Of a stretch of DNA of 40,947 nucleotides, positions 16,912 through 24,976 are shown piece after piece. Position 1 is the stretch's first letter. Each line of letters starts with the position of its first letter. The stretch comes from an uncultured Roseburia sp. (GTDB taxonomy: Bacteria > Bacillota > Clostridia > Lachnospirales > Lachnospiraceae): positions 1 through 40,947 of the forward strand of contig CANDCP010000026.1 of assembly GCA_947383215.1 (NCBI GenBank), read 5' to 3'. The translations under genes were made by a program, and so were the position numbers. Below the pieces are notes generated by a model that saw nothing but the letters and a program-made list of their open reading frames with translations, was not told the origin of the DNA and ran no database searches.

Positions 16912-17538
16912 TTACTCAAAATACTTATTCAAAAATGTGAGAAATTTAAATCTGATTTTATAGTTTTTGTTTTCCATCAATGACCGATACTCCTCCGGCT
17001 CTAAGGCGCGCTCTAAAGATTCCTTCGCGCCGTCCTCAATCTCCTCATAACCGCTTCCCGCAAAGCACATGTTCGGATACATGACGCACCACCAGTTGTG
17101 TCCCGTCCCGCTCCCGATCACAAGCTCCAGCGCCTCATATCTGCCCGCCGGAAACGTATACATGCCGTATGTTTTATCGGGAAAATCCACCTTCGCAAGA
17201 TACGCCTCCACCGGATAATCGTATCCCTCCTGTTCTATCACCCGCTCTGCGGCACAGACAATCCCCCTCATATTGTCGTTTACCACTCGTTTGCATGCCT
17301 CAAGATCCGTAACGTCCCGCAGCTTTTCCGAGAGCAAAACGCCGACCGCGTCCCTTACTTTCAGCTTTAAATTCTGGTCCTCACCGGCGTCGCTGTTCGC
17401 GCGGACATGAAAACGCAGCACCTTTCCCGCAATTTCCTGTTGACGCTCCTGAGCCTTTATGTAGTCCGCCGTCCCCACCATTGCCACCGCAGTAAATATA
17501 AGCAAAAAAATGCCTGCCGTTATTTTTATCCGTCTCAT
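16912..17538 (-). CDS. spoIIR: Stage II sporulation protein R
   Basis: A forespore-made signalling protein that crosses into the intermembrane space and triggers SpoIIGA to process pro-sigma-E in the mother cell. The 208-residue protein has an N-terminal membrane/signal segment (IKITAGIFLLIFTAVAMVG), the family motif VLRFHVRANSDAGEDQNLKLKVRDAV, here at about residues 42-67, and GTGHNWWCVMYPNMCF near residue 170. The ATG at 17538 has GGAGGG 8 nt upstream; a TTG 6 nt earlier is too close to that site. In known sporulators the gene is under sigma-F; I could not find a convincing sigma-F promoter in the 54 nt upstream. Confidence 0.95.
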   Translation of the reverse strand: MRRIKITAGIFLLIFTAVAMVGTADYIKAQERQQEIAGKVLRFHVRANSDAGEDQNLKLKVRDAVGVLLSEKLRDVTDLEACKRVVNDNMRGIVCAAERVIEQEGYDYPVEAYLAKVDFPDKTYGMYTFPAGRYEALELVIGSGTGHNWWCVMYPNMCFAGSGYEEIEDGAKESLERALEPEEYRSLMENKNYKIRFKFLTFLNKYFE

Positions 17539-17592
17539 CGTCAATACCCTCCGTTCATTTCATAGAAGGATTATGAACCGATTCCCACGAAC

Positions 17593-18600
17593 TTATTCAC
17601 TGCGCGCTTGATTTTCTTTCAAAAATCTTTTGATTGTCCCGTAATATGTATCCGGCTGCTTATCCTGCGACTGCGCATGGCCCGCGCCCTCTACGATAAG
17701 CAGCTCCTTTTTGCACGCCGCCGCCGCATACAGCTCCTTCGACATCCGAACCGAAATCATAGCGTCGGCGTCCCCGTGAATAAAAAGCGTCGGCGTCCGG
17801 CTCCTTTCCACCGCCCGAACCGCCGAAGCGTCTCTCAAATCATATCCGCCGCGGAGCTTGAGAACAAGTCGCGCCGAGTCGACAAGCGGAAACGCCGGAA
17901 GCGAGAACCATTCCTTCACCTTCTCGCCAAACATCGAATACGCATCCGTATAGGAACAGTCGGAAACCGCCGCGAAAACATTTGGCGGCAGACTTTCTTC
18001 CCCCGTCATCATCAGCGCGGCCGCAGCGCCCATCGACTGTCCGTGAAGAACAATCTCGGCTCTCGAATCCTTGGACAAAATATAATCGATCCAGAGCATA
18101 CAGTCATAATGATCCGTCCACCCCATACCGATAAAATCGCCATCGCTCTCTCCCTGACAGCGCAAGTCCGGCGCAATAATATGGTACCCTTCCCCATAAT
18201 ACCAATACGCAAACGGATACATTTCTTCTTTCCATCCCGTATAGCCGTGGAGCAAAAGCGCCCATTTATGACTTTCCTCTTGCGGAAAAAATTCCTGCGC
18301 AACCAGCGTAAATCCATCCTCGGTTTTCGCCGAAATTTTCCTGCATCGCCCTTCTTTTTCACACGTTTTGACCCATTCTCCCGTCTCATTTAACGTAAGC
18401 TGCCGGTTGACCTTAATATCCGACGTCTGTACCTGCGCCGCATAACTTTCCTCGGTAATCCGCTCAAACGAAGAAAGCTTTTCCATGAAAGAAGGAACCA
18501 GAGCCGCGCTCACGAGAAAATTCACCAAAACAAAATACAATACGCCAAACGCCCCCAAACCTGCCGCCGCCAGAATCATCCTCTTCTTTTTCCTGCTCAT
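17593..18600 (-). CDS. Membrane-anchored alpha/beta hydrolase
   Basis: A 335-residue serine hydrolase with an N-terminal membrane segment (ILAAAGLGAFGVLYFVLVNF). The fold's oxyanion motif is LLHGYTGWKEE, the nucleophile Ser lies in LHGQSMGAAAAL, the acid in FIHGDADAMI and the His in EGAGHAQSQ. The PDLRCQGESDG segment is typical of the YqkD/BAAT-like exported hydrolases. The substrate is unknown. I place the start at 18600 because AAGGA lies 8 nt upstream; the ATG at 18609 would overlap that site. It lies between spoIIR and the germination operon, but nothing in the sequence proves a sporulation role. Confidence 0.88.
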   Translation of the reverse strand: MSRKKKRMILAAAGLGAFGVLYFVLVNFLVSAALVPSFMEKLSSFERITEESYAAQVQTSDIKVNRQLTLNETGEWVKTCEKEGRCRKISAKTEDGFTLVAQEFFPQEESHKWALLLHGYTGWKEEMYPFAYWYYGEGYHIIAPDLRCQGESDGDFIGMGWTDHYDCMLWIDYILSKDSRAEIVLHGQSMGAAAALMMTGEESLPPNVFAAVSDCSYTDAYSMFGEKVKEWFSLPAFPLVDSARLVLKLRGGYDLRDASAVRAVERSRTPTLFIHGDADAMISVRMSKELYAAAACKKELLIVEGAGHAQSQDKQPDTYYGTIKRFLKENQARSE

Positions 18601-18699
18601 CACTGCCATCCTTCGTAAAATAATTTTGACCTGTCCCCTTAAATTGTATCATCCTTTTTGCTGAAAATCATCTGGAAAAATTTTGGCACAGACGGAAAT

Positions 18700-18719
18700 C
18701 GCCGGCTCCATAGCCGGGC
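18700..18719 (-). terminator. Possible terminator of the germination operon
   Basis: A 6-bp GC-rich stem (CCGGCT pairing with AGCCGG, 18702-18717) with a 4-nt loop lies 9 nt past the stop codon of the GerAC-type gene. The following sequence is not T-rich, so termination efficiency is doubtful. Confidence 0.4.
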
Positions 18720-18726
18720 GTCTCCC

Positions 18727-19806
18727 TCACTCCTGCACCGGCGTAATTTCAAAACGGATCCTTATCTCAAGATTGTTTTTATACGCCGCCTGATTTTCCC
18801 CGTATGCCTGATAAAGGCTGCGGTTGTAGCCGCCAAGACGGTAATAACTGTTCGTGATATCCACTTTCTTTTCTTCCATCAGCTTTGCGGCGTCGCGCAT
18901 CGCCCTCTCCGTGAGATATTCCTCGGTGCGCGCCTTTAAATCCGCCTGCTCCTCCTCGTCGGCGATACTCTCATTTAAAAGCCTCGCCTCGCCGGAAACC
19001 GCAACCTCAATTTTTGGCGCGTCCCCGTTTGCCGTATACGCATATTGATTTTTCAGATTGCTCAATATCAACGCCTCGCCGGAATCCAGTTCAAACTCAT
19101 ACCGGCTAAGCTTCCCCTCGAGCAGCATCGCAAGCAGATACAGACTGGTATTTACGCTGCCGGGACTCTGAAAAGACGACAGGATATAATAGCTTCCAAT
19201 CACAGGTTTCTCTTCCTTAACCTTAATCACCGGGATAAAAAGATTTTCCATCTGATTCTCATATTCATTTAAGAGACTTCCCAGAGTAACAACCGCCACA
19301 TTCTTCACCTCTTTCGAGCCCCCCGCAATCTCTTCCAGGTATGTTCCCACGGCCATGTTAAGCTTTCCCTCCAAGTCCGTTATATCGGAGGCTTTGTCCT
19401 CACACGTAAACAGCAGCGTATTTCTTGCAGGCGCGTCCTGTTTTTTTACATAATCCAAAAATTCTCCCAGCGCCTCTTTGTCGTCCAAAATCTCTTTACT
19501 CAAAATAAGCGCTTTTACGTGATTGTAATCCATAGACTTCGGCCCGCCCTCGTCGCTGTCCAAAAACGCGCCCCGCAGGCTTTTGTCCTCCCCCTGCATT
19601 GGAGGACTTCCGGAATCCTTCGCCTTCTCGTCCGCCACCTGGGAAAGATCCGGAAAGCCCATTGAAAGGCGGTATCCCTCCCGGCTTTTATCCACCGCGA
19701 TTGCCAACGGAAAATTACGCTCCTCAAGCTCCGCGCTGCTGCACCCGATTACGCCCCAAAAAAGCGGAAACAGAAAAAACGGCGCTAAAAACTTCTTTAT
19801 TTTCAT
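18727..19806 (-). CDS. Ger(x)C-family germination lipoprotein (GerAC type)
   Basis: The lipoprotein subunit of a GerA-type nutrient germinant receptor in the spore inner membrane. The 359-residue protein begins MKIKKFLAPFFLFPLFWGVIG and has its lipobox at IGCSS. The family's ELEERNFPLAIAVDK opening and the C-terminal helix-rich domain (YLTERAMRDAAKLMEEKKVD, RIRFEITPV) are present. An AAGGGGGG site and a 4-nt ATGA overlap with the upstream permease gene support the start at 19806; the reading frame is open further upstream but that part overlaps the permease. It is the third gene of the operon. Confidence 0.93.
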   Translation of the reverse strand: MKIKKFLAPFFLFPLFWGVIGCSSAELEERNFPLAIAVDKSREGYRLSMGFPDLSQVADEKAKDSGSPPMQGEDKSLRGAFLDSDEGGPKSMDYNHVKALILSKEILDDKEALGEFLDYVKKQDAPARNTLLFTCEDKASDITDLEGKLNMAVGTYLEEIAGGSKEVKNVAVVTLGSLLNEYENQMENLFIPVIKVKEEKPVIGSYYILSSFQSPGSVNTSLYLLAMLLEGKLSRYEFELDSGEALILSNLKNQYAYTANGDAPKIEVAVSGEARLLNESIADEEEQADLKARTEEYLTERAMRDAAKLMEEKKVDITNSYYRLGGYNRSLYQAYGENQAAYKNNLEIRIRFEITPVQE

Positions 19807-20906
19807 GACAAATCCCCCCCTTTCGCCCGGACCTGCTTTTTGCCGAAACACAGTAAAAGGATTGGCACAGCCAACAAAAATACCAGGCCGGCACAGATAA
19901 GATATTTCCTGCAAAACATAAGCGCCGCTTCGGAGCGGTAAAAAAGCGCCGCCGCCGCAAACGTCAAAATTACCGTGACAAGGACATACCGTTTCTCTCC
20001 TTTTTGATGAAACAGGCTTTTTAACACTTCCGTTCCATAAAACATTCCGCTGTTAATTAAAGCGTACATTGTAAAAAACCAAATTGCCACCATAAACGCA
20101 TCCTGTCTCTCAAAAAAACCTCCCGGCAGCTTAATCATGCTCATCAACGTAATGATCGGGTACTCCATATTCGAGAGCGCATTCGTGGCAAACATGCCAA
20201 GCGTAATCAAATACACGGCGGCGTTGAGCAATGCGGAAACAAAGAGCGCGGATTTTGCGGCGCGAACGGCTCCCCCCTTTTTCTTCTCAAAGGGCGCCAA
20301 AAAATGACATACGTAAATGACGCTGTAAAATACAAATACCAGCAGCGTCCCCTTAAGCACACCGGCGACGCCCGATGTAAAGACGGGCGTCCAATAGTCC
20401 GCGTTTACGTCCCTTGCGGCAAGCAGAAGCATTAAGAGCAGAGGCGCCATTAAAAACCAAAACAAAATTTCGTAAATTCTGGCTCTTCCCTCAATCCCGC
20501 CCATAATTCCGTAGCCTCCGAGCGCAAGAATGCAGAGGCAGATCAGCCAGTAGGATTCATCCTTTAACAGCGACGTTTTGATCAGACAGCTCAGCACATA
20601 CAGCACATATCCCGCAAGGACAATGCTTAAAATAAAATAAATACAAAGCGCCGCCGAAGAAATTACGGTTCCAAAGCTCTCCCTCATATACGCGGAATAC
20701 TCTTTTTTCGACCTTTTCGACACCCGGTCGATCAGCGTCAAAAACAGATACGCCGGAATCAATGCAAGAAAAATGCAAAAAATTCCGTCTCTGCCCGCCG
20801 TCTTCGCCAGAAGCGGCGGCAGCAGCAGGGTGCTCACACCCGTAATATCGTAGATAAAAAGCCTGTGCACCTGCCGCTTTGAAATTTTTCGGTTATCAGA
20901 AAACAT
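19803..20906 (-). CDS. GerAB-type germination permease
   Basis: The integral membrane subunit of the germinant receptor, of the spore-germination branch of the amino acid-polyamine transporter superfamily. The 367-residue protein has about ten hydrophobic segments, beginning with KISKRQVHRLFIYDITGVSTLLLPPL and ending in a hydrophobic tail near AGLVFLLAVPILLLCFG. In the family this subunit binds the germinant and is implicated in ion release. The ATG has AAGGAG upstream. It starts 2 nt after the GerAA-type gene and overlaps the GerAC-type gene by 4 nt, so translation of the three is probably coupled. The germinant cannot be deduced. Confidence 0.93.
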   Translation of the reverse strand: MFSDNRKISKRQVHRLFIYDITGVSTLLLPPLLAKTAGRDGIFCIFLALIPAYLFLTLIDRVSKRSKKEYSAYMRESFGTVISSAALCIYFILSIVLAGYVLYVLSCLIKTSLLKDESYWLICLCILALGGYGIMGGIEGRARIYEILFWFLMAPLLLMLLLAARDVNADYWTPVFTSGVAGVLKGTLLVFVFYSVIYVCHFLAPFEKKKGGAVRAAKSALFVSALLNAAVYLITLGMFATNALSNMEYPIITLMSMIKLPGGFFERQDAFMVAIWFFTMYALINSGMFYGTEVLKSLFHQKGEKRYVLVTVILTFAAAALFYRSEAALMFCRKYLICAGLVFLLAVPILLLCFGKKQVRAKGGDLS

Positions 20907-20908
20907 GG

Positions 20909-22441
20909 CTACTCCTTTCGTCTCAAGCGTACCCGGTTGTTCCTTTTTGCAAATACCGGTCTTCTCTTTAGCAGAAAGGTCGGAAGCCGAAACAGAGAAT
21001 CGCGCTCATCCTCATAATTGGTAAGATCGGCGCCCACAAACGGCATCAGATACGGAATTCCAAAGCTTGTCAGATGCGACAGATGGATTAACAGCAACAA
21101 CATCGACAACAGAAATCCAAAGAAGCCAAGCCATGCGCAAAGGCCGATAAAAACAAACTTTAACAGTCGAAACGCGGTGGCAAACTCCTCATTCGGAATC
21201 GCAAACGAGCAGAGCGCGGTAAACGCCACGACAATCACGACAATCGGGCTGACCAGGTTTGCCTCCACCGCCGCCTGCCCGATAATCAGACCGCCGACGA
21301 TACCGATCGTATTTCCCATCGCTCCCGGCAGTCTCACGCCCGCCTCGCGCAAAAGCTCAAACGACAATTCCATCAAAATAATTTCCACTACGCCCGGAAA
21401 CGGCACGCCCTGTCTCGCCGCCGCGAAGGAAAGCAGAAGATTCGTCGGCAGAATCTGCGTGTGGAAATTGCAGACGGCCAGATACAAACCGGGCAGCGCC
21501 ATCGCAAAGAACGAGGCGATAAACCTCAGCATCCTTCCGAACGAGGCAATTTCCCAACGATTGTAATAATCGTCGCTTGTCTGTATAAAGGAATTATAAT
21601 CGGTCGGCAGAATCAGCGCCACCGGCGAGTTGTCCGACAATAACACGATGCGTCCCTCTAAAATCGACATGGCCGCCCGATCGGGCCTCTGCGTCGTCTG
21701 AAACTGCGGAAACGGGGAATACCACTTTGATTCCGCCAGCTGCTCGATAATTCCGCTGTCTAAAACCCCGTCGATCTCATAGCCTTCAAGCCTTCTCTCT
21801 ATCTCTTCCAGAACATTCGGATAAATCAAATCCTCAATATATACGAGATCGACGTTCGTCTTCGAGCGGACGCCCGATTTTATCTCCTTTACCTTTACCT
21901 GCGGGGAACGCACCCTTTTTCGTATTAACGCCGTGTTCGTTTTTATGGAATCGGTAAATCCTTCGTTCGACCCGCGAATTACTTTCTCGGAGCTTGTCTC
22001 CGAGATACTCATCTGCGGATACCCTTTATCCGGTATCTTGAGCGCCGCCGCAAACCCGTCCACAAAAAGGATCATGTCGCCGGTCAGCATTCCGTCCGCC
22101 GCATCCTCCATATACGCAAACGGCGTCACATCGGAGAGGCCCAGCGCATTTTCTTTTAATTTCCGGTAAACCTCTTCTTTTGAGCAGGCGCATAAGCTGT
22201 TCAAAAGATTTCCGATCAGGGATTTTTCAAAAATAACGCTGCCGCCGGTCACTTCCACATAAGCGACCATACACCCCACATTTTGTTCTTTTCCAATCTT
22301 CATCTCGCGCATCTTAATATCCGCGCAATCCGAAAATATCTGCTTATAAACGCGGATATCTTCCGACAATCTGCCGGATACCGGAATTTTCCCCGCATTT
22401 TCATCCGTTTTTGGCTGCTCGCCTTCCATTCTCTCTTTCAT
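20909..22441 (-). CDS. GerAA-type germinant receptor subunit
   Basis: First subunit of the germinant receptor, 510 residues. The soluble N-terminal half includes LSEDIRVYKQIFSDCADIKMRE and VVIRGSNEGFTDSI-type sequence (here KVIRGSNEGFTDSIKTNTAL), a hallmark of the family. The C-terminal half has several membrane helices around FIASFFAMALPGLYLAV, then RQGVPFPGVVEIILMELSFEL and GNTIGIVGGLIIGQAAVEA. In Bacillus this subunit assembles into an oligomeric channel. A GAGGA site lies 8 nt before the ATG. It heads the three-gene operon, behind a candidate forespore promoter. Confidence 0.95.
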   Translation of the reverse strand: MKERMEGEQPKTDENAGKIPVSGRLSEDIRVYKQIFSDCADIKMREMKIGKEQNVGCMVAYVEVTGGSVIFEKSLIGNLLNSLCACSKEEVYRKLKENALGLSDVTPFAYMEDAADGMLTGDMILFVDGFAAALKIPDKGYPQMSISETSSEKVIRGSNEGFTDSIKTNTALIRKRVRSPQVKVKEIKSGVRSKTNVDLVYIEDLIYPNVLEEIERRLEGYEIDGVLDSGIIEQLAESKWYSPFPQFQTTQRPDRAAMSILEGRIVLLSDNSPVALILPTDYNSFIQTSDDYYNRWEIASFGRMLRFIASFFAMALPGLYLAVCNFHTQILPTNLLLSFAAARQGVPFPGVVEIILMELSFELLREAGVRLPGAMGNTIGIVGGLIIGQAAVEANLVSPIVVIVVAFTALCSFAIPNEEFATAFRLLKFVFIGLCAWLGFFGFLLSMLLLLIHLSHLTSFGIPYLMPFVGADLTNYEDERDSLFRLPTFLLKRRPVFAKRNNRVRLRRKE

Positions 22442-22462
22442 TACATGTCCTCACAAACTAAA

Positions 22463-22501
22463 AATAGGAAAAGGCAGCGTCTTCATCTGCCTTTTCCTAT
22501 T
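22463..22501. terminator. Strong bidirectional hairpin terminator after gntR
   Basis: A 15-bp perfect stem (AATAGGAAAAGGCAG pairing with its complement, loop of 9 nt) followed on the minus strand by TTTTTAG. It closes the ispE-gntR transcript before the germination operon. Confidence 0.88.
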
Positions 22502-22526
22502 ATTTCCTTCCTGCCTTCAATTATGC
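22498..22526 (-). promoter_or_regulatory. Candidate sigma-F/sigma-G promoter of the germination operon
   Basis: GCATA (22526-22522) and AATAATA (22504-22498) are separated by 17 nt on the minus strand. The Bacillus sigma-G consensus is GHATR, about 18 nt, then CATnHTA; only the first base of the -10 differs here. The -10 overlaps the first arm of the gntR terminator, so the transcript would start inside that arm and would not form the hairpin. Confidence 0.4.
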
Positions 22527-22543
22527 ATCGGCTGTCGTTCTTT

Positions 22544-23224
22544 TCATCGCGATTCCTGTCCGCGGATCCGGCTCTTAACCGCCGCGGCCTGATTTAAAAC
22601 GTGCTTCTTCATCAACCCCGCCGCAAGGGATTTATCCCGCGCGCGGATCCCCTCCGTAATCGCCTGGTGCTCGCGCACCAGCTCCGGATACTTGCTGTCG
22701 TCCTTTAAATATTCCACCCGGTAACGATACATCTGCTCCCTTAAGTTGCTAAGCATTGCCATCAACCTTGCGTTTCCTGTCGCCTGATAAATCGCGTCGT
22801 GAAAATCCACATCCGCCTGCGCAATTTTCTTTAAATCCTTCGACAGAATCCGATTCTCAAACTCTCTTCTCGCGCGCTGAAGCTGCGCAAGCTGCTCCTC
22901 CGTAATCGCGTCGCACGCAAGCTCCACCGCCAGCTCGTCAAGCGTCGCCCGGATCACGAGCACATCCTCCATATCCTTTTCCGTCATCTTCGCCACTTCC
23001 GCGCCCTTTCTCGGCACGGTAACCGCAAGCCCCTCCTGCTCCAGCATACGGATCGCCTCCCGGATCGGCGTCCTGCTGACGCCCAGCTTTGCGGCAAGCT
23101 GCAGCTCCATCAAACGCTCTCCCGGTTTTAACTCTCCCTTTAAGATCGCTTCCCGCAAGGTATTAAATACCACGTCGCGCAGCGGAAGGTATTCGTTCAT
23201 ATTAAGCCGAAGCTTATCGGTCAT
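22544..23224 (-). CDS. GntR/FCD-family transcriptional regulator
   Basis: A 226-residue regulator of the FadR subgroup. Residues about 10-75 form the GntR winged helix (LREAILKGELKPGERLMELQ, then LGVSRTPIREAIRMLEQEGL). Residues 85-220 form the all-helical FCD ligand domain with DVDFHDAIYQATGN, whose Asp and His are the usual metal ligands. The effector is unknown. An AGAGGTGG site precedes the ATG. It starts 16 nt after ispE, so both probably share a promoter; a strong terminator follows. Its target genes are not evident from the neighbourhood. Confidence 0.92.
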   Translation of the reverse strand: MTDKLRLNMNEYLPLRDVVFNTLREAILKGELKPGERLMELQLAAKLGVSRTPIREAIRMLEQEGLAVTVPRKGAEVAKMTEKDMEDVLVIRATLDELAVELACDAITEEQLAQLQRARREFENRILSKDLKKIAQADVDFHDAIYQATGNARLMAMLSNLREQMYRYRVEYLKDDSKYPELVREHQAITEGIRARDKSLAAGLMKKHVLNQAAAVKSRIRGQESR

Positions 23225-23240
23225 ATCTCGCCACCTCTTC

Positions 23241-24116
23241 TCACTTTCTGCGGTTATTATAAATATCCGTCACATAAATCTGCTTCGCGATTCCCTGCTC
23301 TCTCAATTTCTCGGCCGCCAAAACCGCGTCCGCCTCCCTCTCAAACAAACCGAACACCGTAGGTCCGCTTCCGCTCATCATCGCATTCAGCGCGCCGTTA
23401 TCCCTCATACATCCCTTTATCTGTTCAATCTCAGGATGCAAAGGAATCGTCACCGTCTCCAGAATATTCCCCATATGCGACGCAATCCGCCGCAAATCCT
23501 TTTCCTTTATATCCTGAATCAGCCGATTCATATCGGGATGCGCCGACGCGTCGTCCAATTTCAGATGCTCATAGACATATTTCGTGGAAACGCCGATCTG
23601 GGGCTTGGCAATCAGTACCGGACATTTCACCATCGGCGGCAGCGCCGTAAGCTTCTCTCCGATCCCCTCGGCCAGCGCCGTCCCCCGCATAAGACAGTAG
23701 GGAACGTCCGCGCCAAGCTTCACGCCGCGCTCCATCAGCTCTTTTTTCGTAAGGCCAAGCTCAAACATCTCGTTCATCCCATACAACACGGCCGCGGCGT
23801 CCGTGCTTCCGCCGGCCATCCCCGCCGCCACGGGGATATATTTGTGAAGCCGTATATCGATTCCCTCTTTTATGTCAAATTCATCCCGCAGCAAAACCGC
23901 CGCGCGGTAGGCCAGATTACTTTTGTCGACCGGCAAAAATGACAAATTCGTCTTAAGCGTAATTTGATCCTCACGTAGCTTTTTCAGATGGAGACGGTCA
24001 AACAAATGAATCGTCTGCATAATCATACAAACCTCGTGATATCCGTCTTCCCTGCGCGAAATGACATCCAGTCCCAGATTTATTTTGGCAAGCGCCTTTA
24101 CCGAAATCTCATCCAT
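23241..24116 (-). CDS. ispE: 4-diphosphocytidyl-2-C-methyl-D-erythritol kinase
   Basis: GHMP-family kinase of the MEP pathway; it phosphorylates CDP-methylerythritol on the way to isopentenyl diphosphate. The 291-residue protein opens with VKALAKINLGLDVISRREDGYHEV, has the ATP loop PVAAGMAGGSTDAAA and a C-terminal MMSGSGPTVFGLF motif. I place the start at the ATG 24116, with AGGAG 11 nt upstream; a GTG 12 nt earlier would abut that site. A good sigma-A promoter lies upstream and gntR follows 16 nt downstream. Confidence 0.96.
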   Translation of the reverse strand: MDEISVKALAKINLGLDVISRREDGYHEVCMIMQTIHLFDRLHLKKLREDQITLKTNLSFLPVDKSNLAYRAAVLLRDEFDIKEGIDIRLHKYIPVAAGMAGGSTDAAAVLYGMNEMFELGLTKKELMERGVKLGADVPYCLMRGTALAEGIGEKLTALPPMVKCPVLIAKPQIGVSTKYVYEHLKLDDASAHPDMNRLIQDIKEKDLRRIASHMGNILETVTIPLHPEIEQIKGCMRDNGALNAMMSGSGPTVFGLFEREADAVLAAEKLREQGIAKQIYVTDIYNNRRK

Positions 24117-24145
24117 CTTCCCCAACACTCCTGTATTTTGTATAC

Positions 24146-24175
24146 ATTATACATCTCTTTTTTTCAAAAAGTCAA
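24146..24175 (-). promoter_or_regulatory. ispE promoter
   Basis: TTGACT (24175-24170), 18-nt spacer and TATAAT (24151-24146) on the minus strand, about 30 nt upstream of the start codon. Confidence 0.75.
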
Positions 24176-24185
24176 TTCATTCCTG

Positions 24186-24213
24186 TAAAGTTTTTGCCAC
24201 ATTTTTCCGATAT
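24186..24213 (+). promoter_or_regulatory. Sigma-D (sigma-28) type promoter
   Basis: TAAA (24186-24189), 16-nt spacer, then TCCGATAT (24206-24213). The flagellar sigma-D/FliA consensus is TAAA, 14-16 nt, GCCGATAA. No sigma-A promoter of similar quality is present for the gene at 24279. Confidence 0.6.
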
Positions 24214-24278
24214 ATAAAATAAAGCCGGACATGGACAGCCGGTCAATCTATATCACATTGCCAAGGAGGGTTTCGATT

Positions 24279-24911
24279 ATGGCTATTAATTCAATTAACA
24301 GTTACCCATCAACAACGAGCGCTGTTTCCAGTTCTTCCGCTTCACAGACAAAAGAGAGCGAAACCAGCAAAAATACATCTACCGCTGCGGATTCTACGGG
24401 CGTTGTCTATGAAAAGGGTTCGGCCGATGCTTCCACTCAAAAAACAGAGAATAAGAAGACAAATTCCGCACTGGTTGCCAAGTTGAAAGCTGACAGTGAA
24501 AACCGTGTCGCACAGCTGCGCGATATCGTCACCAAGATGATGACAAAGCAGGGGGCAACGATCGGTACTGCCGATGACATGTGGAGATTTCTGGCAGGAG
24601 GCAACTTCACCGTTTCAGCCGCTGCAAAAGCACAGGCGCAGGCTGACATTGCAGACGACGGGTACTGGGGCGTAGAAAAGACTTCCGACCGTATCGTGGA
24701 CTTTGCGAAAGCTCTTTCCGGCGACGATCCAGAGCAGGCTGACAAGATGCTGGAAGCCGTAAAAAAAGGATTTAAGCTCGCGACAAAATCCTGGGGCCGT
24801 GAAATGCCGGACATCACCAAACGCACCTACGACGCCGTTGTGGAAAAGTTCGACAAATGGAAAAACGGAGACAAGACAGAAGAGACTGCTGCAACTGAAG
24901 ATAATAAATAA
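24279..24911 (+). CDS. Unknown protein, likely in the sigma-D (motility) regulon
   Basis: No named family recognised. The 210-residue protein begins with a Ser/Thr-rich, low-complexity stretch (residues about 5-45, SINSYPSTTSAVSSSSASQ). A helical region follows, from about residue 60 to 195, including ADSENRVAQLRDIVTKMM, WGVEKTSDRIVDFAKALSGD and KRTYDAVVEKFDKWKNGD. No signal peptide or membrane helix. The ATG at 24279 has a perfect AAGGAGG; the open frame extends 48 nt upstream without one. It is transcribed alone from a sigma-D-like promoter and ends in a strong terminator. The Ser/Thr-rich start resembles those of flagellar export substrates, but that is only suggestive. Confidence 0.85.
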   Translation: MAINSINSYPSTTSAVSSSSASQTKESETSKNTSTAADSTGVVYEKGSADASTQKTENKKTNSALVAKLKADSENRVAQLRDIVTKMMTKQGATIGTADDMWRFLAGGNFTVSAAAKAQAQADIADDGYWGVEKTSDRIVDFAKALSGDDPEQADKMLEAVKKGFKLATKSWGREMPDITKRTYDAVVEKFDKWKNGDKTEETAATEDNK

Positions 24912-24943
24912 TCTTATTCCTATCCGGAATTACCTACCAAAAA

Positions 24944-24976
24944 ACAGGGAAAAGCAAAACGCTTTTCCCTGTTTTT
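24944..24976. terminator. Bidirectional terminator
   Basis: A 12-bp perfect stem (ACAGGGAAAAGC pairing with GCTTTTCCCTGT, 24944-24972) with T-runs on both sides: TTTTTAT on the plus strand and TTTTTTGG on the minus strand. It serves the convergent 24279 gene and the MBL-fold gene. Confidence 0.93.

Noticed and set aside
19807-19914. N-terminal extension of the GerAC-type lipoprotein.
   Set aside because: It would lie inside the permease gene and would bury the signal peptide; the ATG at 19806 has an AAGGGGGG site and a lipoprotein signal follows at once.
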